Program-made: the position numbers and the translations under genes
Source of the DNA: Kaistella antarctica
Lineage (GTDB): Bacteria; Bacteroidota; Bacteroidia; Flavobacteriales; Weeksellaceae
DNA: 64,000 nucleotides
NCBI RefSeq assembly: GCF_900109615.1
Contig: NZ_FOIX01000002.1
Coordinates: 785,266 to 849,265 of the forward strand
Direction of reading: 5' to 3'
Notes under the pieces: model-generated
Databases searched by the model: none
Seen by the model: only the letters and a program-made list of their open reading frames with translations
What the model was told of the DNA's origin: nothing
Part shown: piece after piece, positions 20,474 through 28,837 of the stretch
How positions within the stretch are numbered: the stretch's first letter is position 1
Layout of the letters: every line of letters begins with the position of its first letter

Positions 20474-21220
20474 TTAGGTGTGGCTTTTCTTTTTAAAGAC
20501 ATTGATGCAACGTGGCGAACTTTCTAGATCAAAATCATTTAAGTGGTAATCTCCGAAAATTTGAATCTGCTCAAAACCGAATTCTTCTGCATATTTATTA
20601 ATTTCTCCTATCGTATGTAATTTAACCTTCTCAAAGAAATGGTAATCGCGTCCTTTGTGATTAAAATTAATGTCTTTAATGATATGCTGATCTTCAATTT
20701 TCTTCTTAATCTTAAAGTCAATTTCTCCCTTAGTCGTATTTTCTTCTATAATTAATGAATTCTCAACCCACTTTGCATTCAAAAAATCCAGGACAAAATA
20801 TCCGCTATCCTTTAAAATATTAGATATCGATTGAAAAACTTTTCGATCATCATTTTCATCTTCAAAATAACCGAAACTCGTGAAAAGATTTAAAACAGCG
20901 TCTGCTTTTTCGGTGGAAAGATCTGCGGATATCTCTTCCCTCATATCATGAACTTTAAATTTTAAAGTCGAATTTTCAAACTCTTTATTGTGTTCAATAC
21001 TTTGCTGAGATAAATCTAAACCCAAAACTTCGAAGCCCATTTTATTTAAAAAAACAGAATGTCTGCCTTTTCCACAAGCCAAGTCAATAATCTTAGAATT
21101 TTTTGGAATATTTAAGTAGTTGATTAGTAACGTAATAAAATTTTCTGCCTCAGCAAAATCTCTGTCTTTATAAAGAATATGATAATAAGGAGTATCAAAC
21201 CAAGTTTCAAACCATGCCAT
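20474..21220 (-). CDS. Class I SAM-dependent methyltransferase
   Basis: Methyltransferase of about 248 residues, substrate unknown. The preferred start is the ATG at 21220 (MAWFETWFDTPYYHILYKDR), because this WFDTPYYHILY opening is the conserved N-terminus of the group; the frame extends 13 codons further upstream but those residues overlap a promoter-like box. Motif I reads IIDLACGKGRHS at residues 44-55. The ZIP gene follows after 14 bases. The -7 box is only four bases from the ATG, so the mRNA may be leaderless. Confidence 0.88.
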   Translation of the reverse strand: MAWFETWFDTPYYHILYKDRDFAEAENFITLLINYLNIPKNSKIIDLACGKGRHSVFLNKMGFEVLGLDLSQQSIEHNKEFENSTLKFKVHDMREEISADLSTEKADAVLNLFTSFGYFEDENDDRKVFQSISNILKDSGYFVLDFLNAKWVENSLIIEENTTKGEIDFKIKKKIEDQHIIKDINFNHKGRDYHFFEKVKLHTIGEINKYAEEFGFEQIQIFGDYHLNDFDLESSPRCINVFKKKSHT

Positions 21221-21224
21221 TCTG

Positions 21225-21232
21225 CAAAAATA
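21225..21232 (-). promoter_or_regulatory. -7 box immediately upstream of the methyltransferase start
   Basis: Minus-strand TATTTTTG matches TAnnTTTG exactly and ends four bases before the ATG at 21220; a TTG about 20 bases upstream could be the -33 element. This geometry would give a leaderless transcript. Confidence 0.5.
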
Positions 21233-21388
21233 ACTAAATTTGCAATTGCAAACCGACAAGTTGTAAAAGATTTCTTTTATGAGTGATCTTCTAATACCTT
21301 TATTAACTCAATTTGTCCTTATATAGAAACTTTAGTTATAAACTCAATTCACTTTTAATTAATATCACCAATTGTTGATCAATACGAT

Positions 21389-22564
21389 ATGGACACAGAA
21401 AATTTAAAAATACAGATCAAGACTTTTTTCGGACTCGAGGAAATTTTAGCAGAAGAAATCAGAAAACTCGGCGGAGCAAATGTTGAAGTTAAAAACAGAG
21501 CGGTAAACTGCGAAGGTGATTTGGGATTTCTTTACAAAATTAATTATTCAGCCAGAACGGCGTTGAAAGTTTTAGTTCCCGTTTTAACTTTCAAAGCTTG
21601 GGATGAAAACCGTTTTTATGACAAACTTTTTGATTTCCCTTGGGAGGAATATATGACCGTTGATCAAACTTTTGCCATCGACACGACCATTTATTCTGAA
21701 CGCTTTTCGCATTCGCAGTTCATGGCTCAAAAAATGAAAGACGCGATTGTAGATTATTTCAAATTTAAATACAACAAAAGACCGAGCGTAAATATTCAAG
21801 ATCCAGATATTAAGATTCACCTTCACATCGATCGGGAATTGGTCACCGTTTCTTTGGATTCCTCTGGAGATCCTTTGTTTAAAAGAGGTTATAGAAAAGA
21901 ACAAGGTGAAGCGCCACTGAATGAAGTGCTTGCTTCTGGAATGTTGCAGTTAGCCGGTTGGGACGGAAAAGGAAACTTTCTGGATCCAATGTGCGGTTCT
22001 GGGACCTTATTAATTGAAGCAGCGATGATTGCCATGGATTTACCAGCACAAACTTTCCGCAGAAGATTCGGTTTTCAAAACTGGTTGAATTACGACGAAG
22101 AATTATTCAAAACAATTAAAGAAGTTCGTCTTAATCGCGTAAGAGAATTTACCGGAAAGATCGTAGGTTACGATATCGATTCAGATATGCTACACGCCGC
22201 GAAGATCAATATCGAATCTGCCGAAATGGATGATGTTATTGAAGTGAAAACGCAAGATTTCTTTGACTCTAGAAAAGAGTTATTTCCACTAATGATGGTT
22301 TTCAATCCACCTTATGATGAACGAATTGTAATCAACGATGATGAATTTTATAGCAAAATCGGTGACACCTTTAAGAAAAACTATCCGAATACTTTAGCTT
22401 GGTTAATTTCTTCCGATATGGATTCTTTAAAGAGAGTAGGATTAAGACCTTCACGTAAAATCAAACTGTATAACGGAAAATTAGAATGTCGTTTCATGCA
22501 ATATGAAATGTACGAAGGAACTAAGAAAATTCATAAATTAGAAGGGAGAGAAGGAGACAGTTAA
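21389..22564 (+). CDS. THUMP-domain RNA methyltransferase, RlmL/TrmN-like
   Basis: N2-guanine-type RNA methyltransferase acting on rRNA or tRNA. The N-terminal ferredoxin-like/THUMP region covers about residues 1-165 (KIQIKTFFGLEEILAEEI). It is followed by the Rossmann domain with motif I FLDPMCGSGTLLIEAAMIA at about 194-212, an acidic motif VGYDIDSDML, and the catalytic NPPY at about 306-309. The 391-residue length fits RlmL-N/TrmN-like single-domain proteins rather than the 700-residue fused RlmKL. A glycosyltransferase begins 39 bases later on the same strand. Confidence 0.9.
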   Translation: MDTENLKIQIKTFFGLEEILAEEIRKLGGANVEVKNRAVNCEGDLGFLYKINYSARTALKVLVPVLTFKAWDENRFYDKLFDFPWEEYMTVDQTFAIDTTIYSERFSHSQFMAQKMKDAIVDYFKFKYNKRPSVNIQDPDIKIHLHIDRELVTVSLDSSGDPLFKRGYRKEQGEAPLNEVLASGMLQLAGWDGKGNFLDPMCGSGTLLIEAAMIAMDLPAQTFRRRFGFQNWLNYDEELFKTIKEVRLNRVREFTGKIVGYDIDSDMLHAAKINIESAEMDDVIEVKTQDFFDSRKELFPLMMVFNPPYDERIVINDDEFYSKIGDTFKKNYPNTLAWLISSDMDSLKRVGLRPSRKIKLYNGKLECRFMQYEMYEGTKKIHKLEGREGDS

Positions 22565-22603
22565 TTCCCAATTAACACATCGCCAAATCAACAAATTATC
22601 GCA

Positions 22604-23605
22604 TTGAACACCATCTCCATCATCATCGCCATCTACAACCGAAAAGACGAACTGTTCGAGTTGCTCAATTCCTTATCGCATCAATCCGATAAAGATTTTG
22701 AGGTAATTATTGTTGATGATGGTTCCATTCTTAATTTACGTCCAACAGCAGAATTATTTCAGGAGAGTTTAAAAATTGAATTTTTCCGAAAAGATAATTC
22801 CGGTCCTGGACTGTCGCGAAATTTCGGAGCGAGAAGAGCCAAAAATGACTGGCTGGTTTTCGTTGACTCCGATGTGATTGTCGAGACCGATTATGTCCAG
22901 AACATCAAAAAGAATCTTTCCGAAATTCCGTGCGACTCTTTTGGTGGCGCCGACAAAGCCCACAAAGGCTTTAACCTGATGCAAAAAGCGATTTCCTATT
23001 CGATGACCTCCATTTTTACAACGGGTGGAATTCGCGGCAGTAAAAAGGCCGTCACCAAATTTCAACCTCGAAGTTTTAACATGGGCGTTCGAAAAACCGC
23101 GTTCGAAAAAGTCGGAGGCTTTTCAGAAATGCGTATTGGTGAAGATCCGGATCTCTCGATGCGACTCTGGGAGAATGGCTTTACGACCGCATTTTTCGAT
23201 GATATTGGTGTTTATCATAAACGCCGTGTAGATTTCGGAAAATTCTCCAAACAAGTGTACCAATTCGGTTGTGCGCGTCCGATTCTGAATCAGCGGCATC
23301 CGAAATATGTCAAAATATCTTTCGCCTTTCCGTCGCTCTTTTTGATTGGTTATTTCCTCGGGTTTATCGAATATTTTTTCTTTCAAAAAGGCCTTATTCT
23401 AGGATTTTATGGACTTTATACATTCATAGTTTTCTTCCACGCCTTATACAAAACCAGGAACGTAAGTATCGCTGCAAATGCCATTATCGCAACGTATATT
23501 CAAATGTTCTCCTATGGCGTCGGCTTCCTCAAATCTTGGATTTTACTCAATATTTTTAGACAAAAACCGGAAGATGCATTTCCCTCGCATTTTCATAAAC
23601 AGTGA
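22604..23605 (+). CDS. Family 2 glycosyltransferase with C-terminal membrane segments
   Basis: Transfers a sugar from a nucleotide donor. The GT-A domain starts at once with ISIIIAIYNRKDEL, then the DDGS motif and a DxD-like VFVDSDVIV around residue 87. The acceptor-side GEDPDLSMRL motif follows near residue 185. Hydrophobic helices lie at about 246-290. The start codon is TTG at 22604: no ATG or GTG precedes it in frame and the fold begins immediately afterwards, so TTG is preferred. Acceptor unknown; cell-envelope polysaccharide synthesis is likely. Confidence 0.85.
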   Translation: MNTISIIIAIYNRKDELFELLNSLSHQSDKDFEVIIVDDGSILNLRPTAELFQESLKIEFFRKDNSGPGLSRNFGARRAKNDWLVFVDSDVIVETDYVQNIKKNLSEIPCDSFGGADKAHKGFNLMQKAISYSMTSIFTTGGIRGSKKAVTKFQPRSFNMGVRKTAFEKVGGFSEMRIGEDPDLSMRLWENGFTTAFFDDIGVYHKRRVDFGKFSKQVYQFGCARPILNQRHPKYVKISFAFPSLFLIGYFLGFIEYFFFQKGLILGFYGLYTFIVFFHALYKTRNVSIAANAIIATYIQMFSYGVGFLKSWILLNIFRQKPEDAFPSHFHKQ

Positions 23606-23654
23606 GGCGCATCATTGACTTCATCAAAAGGTTTTATTGAATAGCTGTATTTTT

Positions 23655-23770
23655 GGCGCACAATTCCGGCTTTCACTACTCGCTTTATTTTGCCAGCGCT
23701 TTTTGCCTCCGCGTAAAAAAAGAGCTCAAACATGCCGTTCAATCCGGGGCGCAGTTTCCGCTTAAAATCC
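23655..23770. repeat. Dispersed repeat family, copy B
   Basis: Intergenic copy of the family seen at 13372 and 43180: AATTCCGGCTTTC, CTCGCTTTATTTTGCC, GCGTAAAAAAAGAGCTC, CCGTTCAATCCGGGGCGCA and a final TTCCGCTT. It fills most of the 187-base gap before prmA. Confidence 0.7.
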
Positions 23771-23771
23771 C

Positions 23772-23779
23772 TATTTTTG
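23772..23779 (+). promoter_or_regulatory. -7 box upstream of prmA
   Basis: TATTTTTG, an exact TAnnTTTG match, ends 13 bases before the prmA ATG and directly follows the dispersed repeat. Confidence 0.55.
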
Positions 23780-23792
23780 CAAAAAGATAAGC

Positions 23793-24620
23793 ATGCAAAA
23801 TTACCTGGAATTTAATTTTAAAATACAGCCATTACAGCCTTGGAATGAAATCCTGATGGCAGAACTCATCGAAATCGGTTTCGACAGTTTTACCGAAGAG
23901 TATGATGGAATTTTAGGCTACATTCAAACGGAGTTATTCAAAGAAGAAGAATTAAAAGAAGTTCAATTGCTTCAAAATCCGGATATCAATATTTCTTACA
24001 CTTTCAAAGAAATGCCGAACATCAACTGGAATGAAGAATGGGAAAAAAACTTTTCTCCCATTAATATTGAAGATCAAGTTTCTATCCGTGCAGAATTTCA
24101 CGAAAATCAAAACTTGCCACACGAAATTATCATTCAACCCAAAATGTCTTTCGGAACCGGTCATCATGCCACCACTTATTTGATGATTCAGCAAATGCTC
24201 GACATGGATTTTGCAAACAAAACGGTTTTGGATATGGGTTGCGGAACTTCTGTTTTAGCCATTTTCGCTAAACAAGAAGGTGCAGGAAAAACCGTGGCGA
24301 TTGATATTGATGAATGGTCCGTAGAAAACTCCATCGAAAACGCTGCAAGAAATAGTGTAGAACTTGAAATCTCTCAGGGAACTGCAGATAATTTAGGAAG
24401 CGAAAACTTTGATATTATTTTAGCGAATATCAATAGAAATATTTTGATTTCAGATATTCCAACCTATGTTTCGATATTAAATAATGGTGGACAATTATTG
24501 CTTTCAGGCTTATGTTTCTTTGATGTAGATGATATTCTGGAAGTTTGTACAGCAGAAAAACTGACATTAAAAAAGAAAATTCAGCGGGAAGAATGGGTTT
24601 CTTTACTCTTGGAGAAATAA
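23793..24620 (+). CDS. prmA: Ribosomal protein L11 methyltransferase
   Basis: Methylates ribosomal protein L11 at lysine and N-terminal amino groups. N-terminal substrate-binding domain (about residues 1-65) followed by a linker with NINWNEEWEKNFSPI, then the Rossmann domain: MSFGTGHHATTYLMIQQML is the signature of PrmA, motif I is VLDMGCGTSVLAIFA at about 145-159, and ILANINRNIL is the catalytic NxN-type segment. At 275 residues it is typical for Bacteroidota. Monocistronic, with a promoter box and a terminator shared with the convergent tRNA. Confidence 0.95.
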   Translation: MQNYLEFNFKIQPLQPWNEILMAELIEIGFDSFTEEYDGILGYIQTELFKEEELKEVQLLQNPDINISYTFKEMPNINWNEEWEKNFSPINIEDQVSIRAEFHENQNLPHEIIIQPKMSFGTGHHATTYLMIQQMLDMDFANKTVLDMGCGTSVLAIFAKQEGAGKTVAIDIDEWSVENSIENAARNSVELEISQGTADNLGSENFDIILANINRNILISDIPTYVSILNNGGQLLLSGLCFFDVDDILEVCTAEKLTLKKKIQREEWVSLLLEK

Positions 24621-24647
24621 AAAAACCTAGCAAAATGCTAGGTTTTT
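24621..24647. terminator. Bidirectional terminator between prmA and tRNA-Arg
   Basis: Perfect 12-bp arms AAAAACCTAGCA and TGCTAGGTTTTT around a 3-base loop; T run on both strands. Confidence 0.88.
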
Positions 24648-24649
24648 AG

Positions 24650-24723
24650 TGACCTCGACTGGATTCAAACCAGTAACCTCCTGAGCCGTAATCAGGTGCG
24701 CTATTCAGTTGCGCCACGAGGCC
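24650..24723 (-). tRNA. tRNA-Arg (anticodon ACG)
   Basis: Minus-strand cloverleaf of 74 nt, CCA not encoded. The acceptor arms GGCCTCG and CGAGGTC pair fully (one G-T), with discriminator A at 24650. The anticodon stem CCTGA/TCAGG encloses the loop TTACGGC, giving ACG (wobble-modified to ICG). The T arm contains GGTTTGAATCC. It has a canonical promoter upstream and a terminator downstream. Confidence 0.95.
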
Positions 24724-24736
24724 GTTTTTCGGTTTG

Positions 24737-24766
24737 CAAATATAACAATTTTTTACTCCTTTCAAA
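24737..24766 (-). promoter_or_regulatory. Promoter of tRNA-Arg
   Basis: Minus strand TTTG (24766-24763), 18-base spacer, TATATTTG (24744-24737). This is the best full -33/-7 pair in the window, ending 13 bases before the tRNA 5' end. It overlaps the start region of the divergent lipoprotein gene. Confidence 0.7.
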
Positions 24767-24768
24767 TA

Positions 24769-25815
24769 ATGAAATCAACTTTTTTTACTTTCTTATCGTT
24801 TTTTCTTTTTATTGCTTGCAAAAAAGAAATTAAACCAGCTTCAAGAAATTGGCAAATTATTTCAGAGAATGTCAAGTTTAAAGACGATGTAAATACGTTA
24901 CAGCTCAAATCTGGGAAATTTGATTATGCTCTTCCGACCTCAAAACTTCCTTTTAAAAAAGTGATTTTACTGAATGCCAGTTTGGTTGGGTATTTTACAG
25001 AACTTGGTTTGGAAGGTAACATCATCGGCATTTCTAGTCCTGAATACGTGTATTCTAAAAAAGTTCATCAGTTGATTGAGGAAGGTAAAATGCAAACCGT
25101 TGGGAACGAGCAAAAATATGATATGGAAAAAATTATTGCTTTAAAACCCGATGTCATTTTCACCAATTATATCGCAAGTTTCGAAAACACCTACGATTTA
25201 ATAAAGAAAAACGGAATCGAAATTATTTTCATTAACGAATATCTAGAACAAAATCCGTTAGAAAAATCAAAATACTTATTGATCTTTGGAAAACTCTTGA
25301 ATAATGAAAAGAAAGCAGTGACCAAAATAGAGGAAATTCAAAAAAGTTATGATTCTTTAAAAACTTTAGCGAACACTGCAGCAAATAAACCTATTGTACT
25401 TGCGAATGAAATGTACGGTAATCAATGGTTTCTGCCAGGGGGAAAATCAAATTTAGCGCAATTCATCTCGGACGCTAATGGCAAGTACATCAATGCTGAT
25501 AATTCTGAAACGAAAGCAATTCCGATGAGTTTTGAAGAAGTTTTTGTTAAAGCTCAAAAAGCGCAATATTGGGTGAATGTCGGCAATCATCAAAATAGGA
25601 ATGAATTGTTGCAAATCAATCCGAATTACACCAAATTACCTGTCTACAATAACGGTGAGATGTACACCATCACTGGCAGAACAAACGGAAAATCAAATGA
25701 CTATTTTGAAAGTGGAGTTGTTAGAGCTGATCTTGTTCTTAAGGATTATATCAAAATTTTCCATCCTGAATTGTTACCAAATTATCAATTGACTTATTTA
25801 AGTGAGTTGAAGTAG
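24769..25815 (+). CDS. ABC transporter substrate-binding lipoprotein, BtuF/TroA-like
   Basis: Periplasmic or outer-leaflet binding protein for a cobalamin/iron-siderophore-type ABC importer. The ATG at 24769 is chosen because it gives a lipoprotein signal (FFLFIACKKE, Cys near residue 17); the longer frame from 24709 would overlap the tRNA. The type III binding-protein fold is suggested by VILLNASLVGYFTELGLEGN followed by IIGIS, and later EKIIALKPDVIFTNY, the usual signature of BtuF/FhuD proteins. No permease or ATPase gene is adjacent. The ligand may be cobalamin or a metal chelate; nrdJ and a TonB receptor elsewhere in the window make cobalamin an attractive but unproven guess. Confidence 0.82.
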   Translation: MKSTFFTFLSFFLFIACKKEIKPASRNWQIISENVKFKDDVNTLQLKSGKFDYALPTSKLPFKKVILLNASLVGYFTELGLEGNIIGISSPEYVYSKKVHQLIEEGKMQTVGNEQKYDMEKIIALKPDVIFTNYIASFENTYDLIKKNGIEIIFINEYLEQNPLEKSKYLLIFGKLLNNEKKAVTKIEEIQKSYDSLKTLANTAANKPIVLANEMYGNQWFLPGGKSNLAQFISDANGKYINADNSETKAIPMSFEEVFVKAQKAQYWVNVGNHQNRNELLQINPNYTKLPVYNNGEMYTITGRTNGKSNDYFESGVVRADLVLKDYIKIFHPELLPNYQLTYLSELK

Positions 25816-25825
25816 AATTTATTTC

Positions 25826-25833
25826 TATTTTTG
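25826..25833 (+). promoter_or_regulatory. -7 box upstream of mtgA
   Basis: TATTTTTG matches TAnnTTTG exactly, 36 bases before the mtgA ATG. Confidence 0.5.
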
Positions 25834-25869
25834 CACCTCTGAACCTGTTTTACTATTGACCGATTATTT

Positions 25870-26514
25870 ATGTGGAAGAAAATTAAAAGACTCATCTATA
25901 TCATCATCCTAGCAAATATTTTATTTATTGCGTGGGGCAAATTCTTTAATCCAATTGTTACCATCACTCAAGTTGGAGGTTTAATCGAATATGGAAAGCT
26001 GAAACGAGATTATGTCTCTTACGATGAAATGGGCAATAATGTGAAAAAAGCCGTTCTGGCCGCGGAAGACCAACGCTTTTTCGATCATAATGGATTCGAC
26101 TATAAAGCGATTGAAAAAGCGCTGGAGAGTAATCAAAAAGGAAAGAAACTTCGTGGCGGAAGTACGATTTCGCAGCAAACCGCCAAAAATGTTTTTCTCT
26201 GGCAAGGCAGAAGCTGGGTTCGCAAAGGTTTTGAGACTGTATACACCTTCATCATTGAGTTAGTCTGGGGTAAAGATGTTATCTTGGAAAGATACCTCAA
26301 CTCAATCGAAATGGGGCGTGGTGTTTTTGGAGTGGAAGCTGCTTCAAAATACTACTTTAAAAAAAGTGCACAAAATTTGACCAAAAGTGAGGCTGCCTGG
26401 ATTGCCACAATTTTACCAAATCCCAAAAAATACGATCCGAAAAACCCCTCTGCTTACCTCAATAAGAAGCATAATTGGATCATGCGTCAGATGAATAATA
26501 TCACGCTTAAATAA
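25870..26514 (+). CDS. mtgA: Monofunctional peptidoglycan glycosyltransferase
   Basis: Polymerises lipid II into glycan strands at the outer face of the inner membrane. An N-terminal membrane anchor lies at about residues 8-25. The GT51 domain shows motif 1 AAEDQRFFDHNGFD at about 64-77 with the catalytic Glu, then RGGSTISQQTAKNVFLW, and the third motif ILERYLNSIEMG. The protein is 214 residues with no transpeptidase domain, as expected for MtgA. The following membrane protein starts 18 bases later and is likely cotranscribed. Confidence 0.93.
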   Translation: MWKKIKRLIYIIILANILFIAWGKFFNPIVTITQVGGLIEYGKLKRDYVSYDEMGNNVKKAVLAAEDQRFFDHNGFDYKAIEKALESNQKGKKLRGGSTISQQTAKNVFLWQGRSWVRKGFETVYTFIIELVWGKDVILERYLNSIEMGRGVFGVEAASKYYFKKSAQNLTKSEAAWIATILPNPKKYDPKNPSAYLNKKHNWIMRQMNNITLK

Positions 26515-26532
26515 TTTATCTTTACCGAGATT

Positions 26533-28566
26533 ATGGGAATTATTTTTCGACATAGGGAAAGCTTCAGCACGATTCTGACCAAATATTTTAGTTTTAAAAA
26601 TGAGACCAAATCTTTGGAGCCACTCATTGAATTGCTTCGAAGTATTCGATCAGAAGATTTCCACGAGATTTTAGAATTTTTGCGAGATCATCCTGATGTT
26701 ACTGAAAATTTAGGATACTATATTCACAATTTATTTGCTGGCAAACCCTTTAATCTATCTTTAACAGAAGCTAATATTCTCTCGGAAAACGCTTTCTATC
26801 CTGAGTTAAAAAAACGTTTGCTTGATAAAGTTTTGCCCAGTGTTGAAAACGAAGATACTGTGTGGTATTTGGTAGATACGGTTTCTGTTCGTCCGAAAGC
26901 TGATTTAGAATTTTTTAGAAGTCTTGACAAAGATCATTTGGATGAGATTTTCAGATTATTAAAAATTAATGAATTCATTTTGAAACCCGGTGTTAAAAAT
27001 GAATTATTATTTTCTCTTAATATATTGTCTTGGCGTATTATCGGTAATGCGCTTGATGTACAAGTTGTCAATATGGCTCCAGAATATCGGAATTTTGATA
27101 ATCCGTTTTTGGCGATGCAAAATGAAATTGATTTATTGAATCAAAGTTATAAGGACAATCCGAATTTTAAATTGACTTCGAAGGATGTTAATTACAAGCA
27201 GATCAAAGTGTTGATGCAGCAATGTTTAGACTTTGTTGCGCTGGCTTTTAAAAACTCTTCAAAATACGGCATATCTGGGAAAATCAATCAATCATTAATT
27301 AAAATCAGACAACAATTAGAAAGAATGTCTGACATAATTTCGGTGATGATTTTTGACAAAGAAGAAGATGTTCTTAAAAATTCTAAAAGATTATTTTTTA
27401 AAATATTAGAATATAAATCGCATAAAAATAATTTAAGAGAACTCATCTCTGACAGCACGACCCTGAAATCTCACCTGATTACCAATCACACTGCAGAAAC
27501 TGGTTCGCACTACATCACGTCTACGTCAAAAGATTACATGTCGATGTTTTATCGGGCAAGTGGTGGTGGCGTCATTGTAGGCGCGCTTTGCGTTTTAAAA
27601 TTGCTGTACAGTTATATACCAGGCAGTGATTTTTCGCATGCTTTCCTGTACGCTTTTAATTATTCGATGGGTTTCATTATGATTTTTCTAATGAATTATA
27701 CTTTAGCTACTAAGCAACCTGCGATGACCGCGGCTACGATGGCGAAGGTTCTTTCTGAAGGAGAAAACACCCGTAAGAATTACGTCGATTTTGCTCATTT
27801 AGTTTCCAAATTATTTCGGACGCAGTTTATCGCTTTTATGGGCAATGTGCTATTAGCGTTCCCAATTGCCTTGGCCATTATCTACGGAATGGATGTTATT
27901 TTCAAACAAAATTTCGCCGTAGAAAAATCAGTTTCGCTTTTGAAAGATTTAGATCCCATTCAGTCGAAGGCAATTTTACACGCCTGTATTGCTGGTTTTT
28001 TCTTGTTTATTTCAGGGATTATATCAGGTAATGTCGGCAACAGTTCGGTTTTCTATCACATTCCGAAACGAATTGAAAAGAATCCTTTTCTTAATTACTT
28101 TCTCGGGAAAAATACAGCCAAAGGGATTTCTGATTATTATGCGAAAAATTGGGCAGGAATTATCTCCAATTTTTGGTTCGGAATTTTTCTTGGCATCACT
28201 GGTCCAGTCGGACTTTTCTTCGGACTCGATTTAGATATTCGTCACATTACTTTTGCTTCCGGAAACTTTGCTTTAGGATTATATGGTGCAGATTTTTCAG
28301 TTGCGATGACTACTTTCTGGATTGCTTTTGCAACTGTTTTCATCATCGGATTTTTCAACTTCGCAGTCAGTTTTGGGTTGTCAATGATGTTAGCTTTCCA
28401 GTCAAGAAAGATTAATTTCGGAGAAGTGCGAGAGATCTATCGTGAAATATTTAGGTATTTTATGAAGAATCCGTTGCGGTTTTTCTTGCCGCTTCGATCC
28501 AGTTTAGATGACAGTACCAAAGAAATGGTTGAGAATACGGTCGCTACAAAACCAGAAGATCAATAA
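26533..28566 (+). CDS. Large membrane protein of the PF10136 ('site-specific recombinase') family
   Basis: Protein of 677 residues. The N-terminal half (about 1-330) is soluble and helical; the C-terminal half holds about six or seven membrane segments, with the conserved GNVGNSSVFYHIPKRIEKNP and FWFGIFLGITGPVGLFFGLD blocks. These resemble the family named site-specific recombinase after Neisseria Gcr. I see no serine- or tyrosine-recombinase catalytic motif, and a polytopic membrane topology makes DNA recombination unlikely, so the name should not be taken as function. It follows mtgA by 18 bases and its last 23 bases overlap the convergent DUF721 gene. Confidence 0.75.
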   Translation: MGIIFRHRESFSTILTKYFSFKNETKSLEPLIELLRSIRSEDFHEILEFLRDHPDVTENLGYYIHNLFAGKPFNLSLTEANILSENAFYPELKKRLLDKVLPSVENEDTVWYLVDTVSVRPKADLEFFRSLDKDHLDEIFRLLKINEFILKPGVKNELLFSLNILSWRIIGNALDVQVVNMAPEYRNFDNPFLAMQNEIDLLNQSYKDNPNFKLTSKDVNYKQIKVLMQQCLDFVALAFKNSSKYGISGKINQSLIKIRQQLERMSDIISVMIFDKEEDVLKNSKRLFFKILEYKSHKNNLRELISDSTTLKSHLITNHTAETGSHYITSTSKDYMSMFYRASGGGVIVGALCVLKLLYSYIPGSDFSHAFLYAFNYSMGFIMIFLMNYTLATKQPAMTAATMAKVLSEGENTRKNYVDFAHLVSKLFRTQFIAFMGNVLLAFPIALAIIYGMDVIFKQNFAVEKSVSLLKDLDPIQSKAILHACIAGFFLFISGIISGNVGNSSVFYHIPKRIEKNPFLNYFLGKNTAKGISDYYAKNWAGIISNFWFGIFLGITGPVGLFFGLDLDIRHITFASGNFALGLYGADFSVAMTTFWIAFATVFIIGFFNFAVSFGLSMMLAFQSRKINFGEVREIYREIFRYFMKNPLRFFLPLRSSLDDSTKEMVENTVATKPEDQ

Positions 28567-28837
28567 AATTTTCTTCGCCAAATTTCTCCTGAAACTTCTT
28601 TAAATAAAAAGTTTTCCGCATTCTAAAATCATTTTTAAGCAGAGGCGATTTTATTCTAATTTCTAAAATTTTATTGTTGAGATTCACTGATTCTATTTCA
28701 TTGTAAAGAGCATCGTTCAAGTATTCATGCAGGAAATCTTTAACTTCAAAGGCTAATAGTTTATTTTCAAATCCGTACAATCTCGCGAATGATTTCACGA
28801 GTTCAGAGGATTGATACTCTCTTTTTCTTTTTTTCAT
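28544..28837 (-). CDS. DUF721 (DciA-like) protein
   Basis: Small basic protein of 97 residues (MKKRKREYQSSELVKSFARL). The family shares a domain with DciA, the helicase-operator protein of many bacteria, and is often encoded next to recF. It overlaps recF by four bases (ATGA), indicating translational coupling, and overlaps the convergent membrane protein gene at its 3' end. The DciA relation is family knowledge; a helicase-loading role is not shown here. Confidence 0.8.
   Translation of the reverse strand: MKKRKREYQSSELVKSFARLYGFENKLLAFEVKDFLHEYLNDALYNEIESVNLNNKILEIRIKSPLLKNDFRMRKTFYLKKFQEKFGEENFIDLLVL

Noticed and set aside
24709..24768. Earlier start of the BtuF-like gene at 24709
   Set aside because: It overlaps the tRNA-Arg gene and its promoter and places residues before a perfect lipoprotein signal.
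26533..28566. Mobile-element recombinase based on the family name
   Set aside because: Polytopic membrane protein without serine or tyrosine recombinase residues; no att sites or cargo around it.
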